Below are positions 56,041-64,000 of a stretch of DNA of 64,000 nt, piece by piece; within the stretch, counting starts at the first letter, position 1; the number at the start of each line of letters is the position of its first letter. The stretch is from positions 620,001 to 684,000 of the forward strand of contig NC_052613.1 of the NCBI RefSeq assembly GCF_016545825.1, read 5' to 3'. The notes beneath the pieces were generated by a model. That model worked only from the letters and a program-made list of their open reading frames with translations, was not told the origin of the DNA and searched no databases. The translations under genes were made by a program, and so were the position numbers. This stretch comes from Eucalyptus grandis (lineage: Eukaryota; Streptophyta; Magnoliopsida; Myrtales; Myrtaceae).

Positions 56041-57585
56041 ATGTCTATTCTCCTGTTTGTAGGGTTTTCTGTGATCTTGTATGCCTTCCTCTCCCTCATT
56101 CACCATAACCTCAGCAAGAAGACCTCCTCCTCCTCCTCTTCACTTCGTATGAGCCACGGCCCTCCTTCTTATCCCATCATTGGGTGTCTCCTCTCTTTCT
56201 ACCGGAACCGTTCCCGCCTTCTCGACTGGTACACCGACCTCCTGTCCCGATCCCCTACCCAGACCATCGTGATTCACCGGCTCGGCGCGTGCCGCACGGT
56301 CGTCACTGCCAACCCTGACAACGTCGAGCACGTCCTCAAGGCCAACTTCCACAACTACCCCAAGGGCGTCCCCTTCACCAGCATCCTTGGCGACTTACTT
56401 GGCTGCGGCATCTTCAACGTTGACGGTCCTCTCTGGAGCACCCAGCGCAAGCTTGCCAGCCATGAGTTCAGCACCCATTCATTGAGGGACTTTGTCCTGC
56501 GGATGCTTGAAGCTGAAGTCGAGAACCGGCTCTTGCCGCTTCTCCAAGACTATGCCGACACTGATCGAACCCTAGACCTTCAAGACTTGCTCAAGAGGTT
56601 CACTTTCGACACTGTGTGCCAGGTTTCTTTAGGCACCGACCCGGATTGCCTCGACCTCTCGCGCCCGCTGCCTCCTCTGGTGACTGCCTTCGAAAATGCT
56701 TCCAGGATATGCGCAATGCGGGCCACCTCCCCAGTTTATCTGGTCTGGAAGATCAAGAGGGCATTGAGCATCGGGTCCGAAAAGAAGCTTGCTGAAGCTG
56801 TCAAGCTCGTGCATGGCGATATACTTGATATAATCCGGAACAGGAAGAAGAAGCTGCTCCAGGAGAATGGCGATCAGCAGATAAAATACGACGGCGACCT
56901 CTTGTCTCGGTTTCTTGCCGCCGGGCACAGTGAAGAGATGGTGCGGGACATGGTGATAAGCTTCGTGATGGCCGGGAGAGATACCACATCGGCAGCGATG
57001 ACGTGGCTCTTCTGGCTGCTTGCTCAGAACTCGAATGCCGAGCAGGCGATCATAAGTGAAATTGACTCGATTCTTGACCAGAGCTGCAACAAGTTCTTGG
57101 AATTCGAAAACTTGAAGGAGATGAAGTTCCTGAAGGCATGCCTTTGTGAATCAATGAGGCTGTACCCGCCGATCGCATGGGACTCAAAGCACGCCACTGT
57201 GGACGACGTGTTGCCGGATGGGACCCCGGTGAGGAAGGGCGATAGAGTGACGTACTTTCCCTACGGGATGGGGAGGATGGAGGAGCTGTGGGGCAAGGAC
57301 AGGCTCGAGTTCAAACCGGACCGGTGGCTGGTGGGACCAGGAATGGAAGATGGTGCCAAGGGGGGGTTGAGAGCGGTGAGTCCGTTCAAGTACCCGGTTT
57401 TTCAGGCCGGTCCAAGGGTGTGCCTCGGGAAGGAGATGGCCTTCATCCAGATGAAGTATGTCGTGGCATCGATCTTGAGGAGGTTTGAGATCAGACCGGT
57501 TCTCGAGAACGGGCCCATTTTTGTTCCTCTGTTGACCGCGCACATGGCCGGAGGGCTGAAGGTGGCGGTCAAGAAAAGGACCTAA
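56041..57585 (+). CDS. CYP94B: Cytochrome P450, CYP94B type, copy 2 (likely jasmonoyl-Ile 12-hydroxylase)
   Basis: An intronless 514-residue P450, about 89% identical to copy 1 by eye count. Anchor helix at about 3-21, hinge HGPPSYPIIG, I-helix AGRDTTSAA (311-319), ExxR at 370-373, FKPDRW and haem loop FQAGPRVCLG with ligand Cys461. No lesions are seen. The differences cluster in the linker after the anchor (a serine run here), in the segment around 338-365 and in the surface loop before the haem motif; the catalytic motifs are conserved. The same family knowledge applies as for copy 1: endoplasmic-reticulum monooxygenase, probable 12-hydroxylation of jasmonoyl-isoleucine. The start is the first ATG after a plausible TATA and leader. 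Confidence 0.95.
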   Translation: MSILLFVGFSVILYAFLSLIHHNLSKKTSSSSSSLRMSHGPPSYPIIGCLLSFYRNRSRLLDWYTDLLSRSPTQTIVIHRLGACRTVVTANPDNVEHVLKANFHNYPKGVPFTSILGDLLGCGIFNVDGPLWSTQRKLASHEFSTHSLRDFVLRMLEAEVENRLLPLLQDYADTDRTLDLQDLLKRFTFDTVCQVSLGTDPDCLDLSRPLPPLVTAFENASRICAMRATSPVYLVWKIKRALSIGSEKKLAEAVKLVHGDILDIIRNRKKKLLQENGDQQIKYDGDLLSRFLAAGHSEEMVRDMVISFVMAGRDTTSAAMTWLFWLLAQNSNAEQAIISEIDSILDQSCNKFLEFENLKEMKFLKACLCESMRLYPPIAWDSKHATVDDVLPDGTPVRKGDRVTYFPYGMGRMEELWGKDRLEFKPDRWLVGPGMEDGAKGGLRAVSPFKYPVFQAGPRVCLGKEMAFIQMKYVVASILRRFEIRPVLENGPIFVPLLTAHMAGGLKVAVKKRT

Positions 57586-57921
57586 TGGGAAGCTACCAAG
57601 GTGTTGCAACGAAAGGAGTTGGAGGGTACATAAGATAGGGTTGGTAGCATAACAATGCTCGTCGTTTTTGTAGTTTTAAAAGCCTCAAATGATTCAATGA
57701 AAAGATTAATGAAGTAGTGTTCATGCGGACAAAATGCCTACTCATATCATTGCCTCGATACATGAATATCTACCCCCATAATACAGCCTTGTGGAGAACG
57801 GACCATATGCACCAATACATAAAATCGGTAGAGAATAAGGGTTTTTAGATCCTAGTGACCTGAAGGAATCCAAAGCCATTTTTTATGGACATTTTGGATT
57901 CTAAGTGCCCCTAAGAATCCT
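57586..57921. other. 3' flank of CYP94B copy 2
   Basis: Aligns with the 3' flank of copy 1, including the AATGAAAAGATTA polyadenylation-like word near 57698. Confidence 0.5.
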
Positions 57922-58771
57922 TTGAGGGAAAATTTAGAAAAAAAAAGAAGACCCAAAATGCCTTCTTAAATAAGAATCCTAGTGCACTTTATTTTTTAAA
58001 TAAGGGCTTTAATTGGCCTTGTTTGTTTCAAATAACAGCTTAAAGTAGCTATGGTTGTTTAGTAGCTATGGTTGTTTTAAACAAGGACTTGACCTCACCT
58101 TTCTGATTGGTCAAGGACGTTCTCATCCAAATTTTCTTTTCTTCTTTTTTTCTTTTCCCACATTGGCTAATGGCCACTAGCAAAGCTCGGGAAGGGCTCG
58201 GCGACCCTTACCGACTGCTGGGAAGGGCCCTTGTGTCGGTCGCAGGCGAGGCCACCCTTGCCAAATCTGACAAGGGTCGACCTCGCTAGTGACTTGTTGC
58301 TAGCATCTGGTAGGTGAGAGCCAACCTTATGGATGGTCACAAGGGGTAGCTTCCCTCAAGGCAAGGGGTCACCTCGCCCATCCCTCACCTGCGCCAACGT
58401 GGGTGGCCCTCGTTGAATCGGGCAACAATGATCCTCGCCCAACCCTATGTGGACATCACCTGTGTTTGAAGGCCCAAAAAAATAAAAGGAGGAAAAAACA
58501 AAAAATGATAAATGACAAAAATATCATTGACTGCCATAAAGTCAAGTCATTATTTGAAACAAGTCAAGTTTTTATTTGAAACAAGTCAAGTTCTTATTTA
58601 AAATAGACATAGCTACTTCGGACCTTTATTTAAAACAAATATAATCACCTCAAACTCTTATTTAAAACAATATTTACTTCACAACCTTATTTAAGAAATA
58701 AATAAGATCTACTTTGGGCCTTAATTATATAAAAAGAAATGAAGAAACTTTGGATCCTTTTTTGGAATTTT
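57922..58771. mobile_element. Non-autonomous element with GC-rich core in unit 2
   Basis: It interrupts sequence continuous in unit 1 (AATCCTTCTGATAG near 39327). TCCT occurs on both sides. The arms carry inverted CTTAAATAAG/CTTATTTAAG words, and the core (58160-58450) has GGCGAGGCCACCC and CTCGCCC words. No coding. Confidence 0.6.
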
Positions 58772-58781
58772 TCCTTCTAAT

Positions 58782-58981
58782 AGATGTATCATTGTGTGAA
58801 TACAATGACTTCCTTAAGTGATTGGGGTCAAATTAGGCCAAAAGTAAGAATTGAATAGAAGACACCGACACGACACACCTAAGATGTATCATTGTGTGAA
58901 TACAATGACTTTCTTAAGTGATTGGGGTCAAATTAGGCCAAAAGTAAGAATTGAATAGAAGACGCCAACACGACACACCTA
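58782..58981. repeat. 100-bp tandem duplication
   Basis: AGATGTATCATTGTGTGAAT starts both copies (58782 and 58882). They differ at only a few positions (CTTCC/CTTTC, ACACCGAC/ACGCCAAC). Unit 1 has a single copy near 39340-39450, so the duplication is specific to unit 2. Confidence 0.92.
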
Positions 58982-59239
58982 ACTTCACGTTTTGTTTAAT
59001 CTCCAGTCTTGTGGATCGGGTTTCATCTCGAGGATGTCAATTTTCCTGAAGTTATGGCATGTGAGCGATCGAAGCCATGACAAAAATGTAAGACGGAAAA
59101 GCGCATGCAAAAGTTATGACCGGATATTACCAAAATGAAGCTGGCACAATTTTCACTCCACTGGTCTTGACTCCATGCGTTCTTTGCTAGTGCATATTAT
59201 AGGTTACTGATGCCAAACGATACTCTCCATCCTTCCATC

Positions 59240-59831
59240 AAATTGGTTCTTGTCAAATCAACCAGAAAATACAGCAAAGCTCATTTATGACGATTTTCAC
59301 CCAAGTGATTCCAGTAAACACAAGAATGAAAATTGCAAGTACCTAACTTTTTAATTAAGTTCTGTCCTCGCAGCAAATGTTGACGGATACAGATATGGAA
59401 ATAGCAAAGAAAAATCAACACAACCATATAATCATCTTGCTGAATTTCAGACCCAAAACCTACATCCACATTGTAGACTAGCGTATCCTGCTTATGATTC
59501 ACATGGATGCAGAACATTTTGACCAAGTAACCAGAACATTTAAAGCGATGCAAATTGGTTCTGTCAAATCAACCAGAAAATACAGCAAAGCTCATTTAAA
59601 ACAATTTTCACCGGAACTTTTTAGTTAAGCTCCGTCATCACAGCAAATGTTGACTGATACAAACATGGAGAAAGCAAAGAAAACTCAACACAACCATATG
59701 ATCATCTAGCTGAATTTCAGACCCAAAACCTACATCCACATTGTAGATTAGCGTATCCTGCTTATGATTCACGTGGATGCAGTGATATTCTGAGCATTTT
59801 TACCAAGTAACCAGAACATTTACAAGGTGCC
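59240..59831. repeat. 312-bp tandem duplication
   Basis: AAATTGGTT...AACCAGAAAATACAGC starts at 59240 and again at 59552. Both copies contain CTACATCCACATTGTAGA and GCGTATCCTGCTTATGATTC and end near ACCAAGTAACCAGAACATTT. Similarity is high with small indels. It lies in the region downstream of the ULP gene; the 90-codon frame in it is not kept in the second copy. Confidence 0.9.
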
Positions 59832-61614
59832 AACATCGATTTCCTAAGAAGAAGCATGTATACTATTATGCTACTCAAGCACCGTCTGTTTCCAGTTCTA
59901 TAACCACTAGATCAAGTCCTCTACGAGTGACATGCAGATGGGAACACCAGCATTTGAATTAAGAAACCACAAACAAAAATAAAGAAAATCCCAGGATGAT
60001 GCTTAAAATGGGGGTTCATAAAGTGACAAAGATGTGCTATAGAGGGGAAAAATTCATCCCAATATTACAGCTTAATTATAGAAATCTCAGCTATATTGGA
60101 AAATATAACTTTCCCAGCTGAATAGAGGCAAAGAACAAGTAGAAACAACATGCCCATATCATATCATCTCCAGAACTCTGGCTACTGAACCCAGAATCTC
60201 CTACTGGAAATCTACAGTCTCATAGCATGATGAAGTTAAGAGACGGACAGCAGCAAAACATAGGAAACCATATAGAAATTCAATGTACCTGAGGGTTGGT
60301 TTCAGCATCGACAGTGCTCAGTCTGTGTCTACATTAATGGTCCATATTCCCCGGTAAATTGACAACAGTACACAGCACAGATAAGTCATGGGAGACAACA
60401 ACAATGGCACTCTGGAAGCAGCATGCAACGGTCTCCACAAATTAGAAGAGAAAATGTAAAGCACATAAGGAATCCATTCAAAATACAGTGCAAAATGAAC
60501 CTCCAGAGATGCTGAGATTTACAATGATCATAAATATGAAGCCCACAACAAGCCATATGTAACTCAATATCTCCAATCAATCCAATGTTCACTGATGAAT
60601 CTGTCACTTCTTAAAGAGTTCAACTAGCAAGAACAACAAGACCCTCAAGTTTCTCTTTGATGAAGTGGCTGACAGTAGTTGGAAGTTTCTAGGCAATTCT
60701 TGAAACTTCAACTGTTCAATAGATGAAAACTCGAGATTCAAGTAAAAATGGATTCAAGTCGTCTCTTTCTGCTGCGATTTCTCCTCAACCAATCCATGCC
60801 CATATTCATGCATCTTCATAGATCAGAATAATCTTGCAAATGACTCAGATCTTCTCTTCCTCCATACTCTTTCAGGATAGGGATATGCCAGTCTCCTAAG
60901 TTACACCAATGATGATTCTTCCCATGGACGTTTGCTAAAATCTACATCTTCAAACTATGACTTGCATCTACCTTTGAAATATAATTTGGGTGTTTATCCA
61001 CCTTTATAATTTATCATTACAGATATACTGCTCTTCCCCAAAAAGGAAGTTCTCCAGATCATGGTTAGACAATGGCACCTTAAGATGTTTCAATGCCTAT
61101 TATTGCATAAGGCATAATGCCACACTGTTTTTGCTCTGGTTAAGAGCACAGACATGCTTGATTGGAACACGTCACCCATTTCCTCCTTTTAAGTTACTAT
61201 GTAAGAGGAGCTAATTTCAACAATGTATCATTTAATGAATATCAGATACAGGCAACATAAAGCATGAGATTCAGCAGCATTATTATTAAGTGTCCACTAG
61301 CATTCTGATTGTCACGATTTCAATCCACAATAACACACATGCAGGTGGTCCTGCATAGACAAGGAATTTTACATTGCAACAAAGAATTATTGGTCTGTCA
61401 AATCACAGTATAGCCATCAATATTGTCCATAGAAATTATGTGAGAGAGAACACATCCAGTAAGGCATGCCTGTAACTCATCCAACCACTATAATATTGTC
61501 AATCCAATCAGACCTAATCTAGACATTCTAGAAAAGAAATTCCCTGTTACGGACGTGCTACATTCTTACATAATTCACTATGGGCCAAGTCTTCCACATC
61601 CACAATATTCAGTT
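59832..61614. other. Region downstream of the ULP gene, no gene recognised
   Basis: Low-repeat sequence without long open frames or known domains on either strand. It could hold the ULP 3' UTR and intergenic DNA. The short frames at 60386-60607 and 60990-61214 lack family resemblance. Confidence 0.4.
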
Positions 61615-64000
61615 TTATAATCTAAGTCTACTGCAAAAATTATCCAAGTCCTGAGGACGAAACCAGTCCTCTTTCATCTGCAGTTCAAAACAAAAGCACA
61701 GTGAAAAAGTGGGTTGCTCATAATAATTAATAATGGCCACAAAATAAAAGAAACCTACAAAGTATGGGTAGCCATCATCTGTACTGAAATTCGTTGGAGC
61801 ATTCTCAACAAATAGACTGGTGAAGTAAAGAACAAAACGGCCACAGTCCTCCCCATTTCTCTGTTGCGGTACCTAACTCATAGTTTGCCATTCAATTAAA
61901 CAAGAAGAAATGGGGAAAAAAAATGGATTAACTTAGCAACCTAAGAGCCATATGTCACCTTAGGCACCAAGAGCGGAATCTGAGAAATTGCCCATTTCTT
62001 TTCTGGTCTCTCCTTGGCTTCAGCTTGATAAATGTCCACTACAAACCTGGGTGGAATCCAGAAAATTAAGGTAGGCTTAAATCACATGCAGAAGTAGAGT
62101 TTATACTAGAAGATGCTGAACTGTCATGGGATTATAAAAGGGAATTGCACATAGAACATACTTTCTTATCGCAGGTTCCAGTCTTTTAGGGTTTGCCATG
62201 TGCAGTGAATCAAGCAATATCATGCATGGTGTTCTGGCCTTTGATTTTGTTTCGCCAAAATGACATAAGATCAAGAGACTCCAGTGACTCCTGGCGGGTA
62301 GACACGGACAGATTAGAAGCTTTAGCACACAGAGAAAATAAAATTCAGACATGAAAAGCTCAGAAAAGAAAAATTACCAACCAACAAACAATGGGTATGA
62401 CAACATATTTCTTGGAGAAGATGCACTCCTTCTTAATCCACTTCAGCACCTTTTCCCTTGATGATTCTCTCATGTACAGGGTAAACCACAGGCTGTCCAT
62501 AAAAGTGAACGAAGCCTTCTTATCTTCTGAAAGATCCCGCCATATATTCCTTAACAACGAAAATTCAGGTCATACACTTATAAAGGAGAAGCTAAGCCGT
62601 CCCCCATGATAGTAGTGGTTATAGAACTCACCTGAAACAACACTCAAACTTATCGGTGTCTAACGTATTTGGGTGCTTGGAAAAGGTAGAATTATGGTTC
62701 CGTCTCCTATTTGTCCCTTAGCATGAGAAAGAGAAAAGGAAACCAAATAAGCAATTAACAGAATTTAGATGCAGTAGAGTTTCAGGGTAACTTGCCCCCT
62801 CTGTATATACACATTAGGACACCTTTTTAAAAAATATCCCTATAAAGCTACTGTGACTTTCAGAGCATTCTAGCAAACAAGTCTGTCTATAAAATTACTC
62901 TGGTTCATCTTCGAATTATTCTTCTCCTTATCTTGATTCTCATATTTTAAGAAAAACATGTAAGACCCATTATCATGTAATCGCCCCTTCAGTGCATTGA
63001 GAATGGAAGATTGCTTCTGTCTATCTTGAAATTTGAATAATCTATGCCAAACTAGGAGCCTTGACGTATGGTGTACCAGAAAGGCATGAAGTCATAGAGA
63101 CAACTTTCACAAAAATGCTCCAAAAGAAGTTTATCTGAAATGCACGATCACTGTAATCAGACTGTGATCACGCATTTGACTACCCAAAAGCCTCACGCTA
63201 AAGCCTTGCACATTAGGGTGTCCTCCAATATACCACGAAAACAAATGTTAATAGTTACTATTGCGTCTGATCAAGCTTTTCCACGGTGTTGCGACTAAAG
63301 AGGTCCAGACGCAACTTTCTTCATAAACTGGAAAATCTCTCGCGTCTTAACATCATACGCTCTCAATCAGAGGTACTTTTCAAAGCTGCACGACAACGTC
63401 CCTAAGTTTCTGCAGTATGGTCCACAACATAACACGGAAGTAACTGCCAAACAATTTTCTAGAAAAGCTTTGAGATATCCGATGAATAATTCCCATCCTC
63501 ACTAGTAAAGACATCTCGGTAAAAAGCAATAACCCGCAAGCCCCATTCCGCCGTAAGCGATCATTCATTCACCGATGCATCGGCCTTCTCGCAAAGCATC
63601 CCATCTTGCAATCAGCAAACAGACGCCTCAAGCCATGACAACAAGATACCATACTTCTTCTGGGATCAGCTATCCCTTCACGACATCCTTTTTGGCTAAA
63701 AAAGGTCGTCATCACATCGAATTCACAAGAGGGGCAGCAACAGAGGCGACAGATAGTAGCTTCTCGAGTCACCTAGACAGGTCAAGATAACATCTTTCTC
63801 GCAGGTCGAGCGAGAATTCCTTCACCCACGATTCGTCGAACTAGCTTATTCTCTTCCCTTGGCTCCCCCTCGTAGCCCAAAAAAAGGAAGGAAGAGGAAA
63901 GAAGAGAAGCGCGATCACGAAAGACCCACATGCAAGCGAAGCTCGAAACTTTCGTCCGCCGTCTCACCAGAAAGCAGGAACGAATTACCTGCAGCAGCAC
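61615..64000 (-). CDS. ULP1/SENP-type SUMO protease (C48), C-terminal exons; 5' part unresolved
   Basis: Five minus-strand exons join in one frame with GT-AG introns: 62549-62382, 62290-62162, 62046-61959, 61872-61759 and 61677-61615 (TAA stop). They encode 186 residues of a ULP1-like cysteine protease domain: KKASFTFMDSLWFTLYM, KWIKKECIFSKKYVVIPIVC, W-SHWSLLILCHFGE with the catalytic His, MILLDSLHMANPKRLEP with the Asp, QIPLLVPK, then VPQQRNGEDCGRFVLYF with the oxyanion Gln and nucleophile Cys, and an MKEDWFRPQDLDNFCSRL end. The triad is intact. The family cleaves SUMO precursors or conjugates. It most resembles the small plant class that I recall as FUG1 (At3g48480). Exons 5' of 62549 were not resolved; a CTGCTGCAG-GTAATT donor-like site at 63989 suggests that the preceding exon lies at or beyond the window edge. 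Two pseudogene copies lie at 23.4 and 46-48 kb. Confidence 0.85.

Overview
The window is plant nuclear DNA: intron-containing and intronless genes of plant families, LTR retrotransposons of the Copia, Tekay-like and Tat-like lineages, a plant L1 LINE, Mutator/hAT/Harbinger-type DNA elements, long noncoding stretches and one 100-N assembly gap (18859-18958). A woody rosid, perhaps Myrtaceae, is my guess from the abundant short elements with GGCGAGGC-rich cores; that is inference only. Only three host genes are well supported: two intact intronless cytochrome P450 genes of the CYP94B type (36336-37877 and 56041-57585, + strand) and the 3' part of a ULP1/SENP-type SUMO protease gene (exons between 61615 and 62549, - strand, 5' end unresolved or beyond 64000).

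Layout. 1-16.1 kb is a nest of retrotransposons on the - strand: a decayed Sirevirus-like Copia element (gag at 15.25-16.1 kb, 3' end at about 0.14 kb) interrupted by a complete but dead Tekay-type Gypsy element (5073-15253) and by a solo-LTR-like block (1630-4451). 16.1-18.9 kb is unassigned. 19.6-23.4 kb is a deletion derivative of a Tat-lineage Gypsy element. From 23.4 kb to the right end the sequence is a tandem segmental duplication: [ULP fragment, spacer, CYP94B] at 23.4-39.7 kb, the same order at 46.1-59.2 kb, then the functional-looking ULP gene at 61.6-64 kb. The two ULP fragments are pseudogenes.

Because the units are paralogous, several insertions in one unit can be checked against the empty site in the other: a 5.8-kb L1 LINE (27099-32888), a 552-bp solo LTR (26379-26930), an 8-bp-TSD DNA element (38065-39186), a 9-bp-TSD MULE (46382-47863) and others. 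These insertions are therefore younger than the duplication. Between the units lie a Harbinger remnant (40.3-41.8 kb) and a deletion-derivative Copia element with intact LTRs and TSD (42460-45534).

Function. CYP94B enzymes are known to 12-hydroxylate jasmonoyl-isoleucine, which attenuates jasmonate signalling; the ULP1 family removes SUMO. As I recall, Arabidopsis also has a ULP-class gene (At3g48480) close to CYP94B3 (At3g48520), so this may be conserved microsynteny with local amplification. I found no CRISPR array, operon or other prokaryotic feature, and no convincing novel multi-gene system. The notable content is the duplicated jasmonate-catabolism locus and the insertion history that can be read from it.
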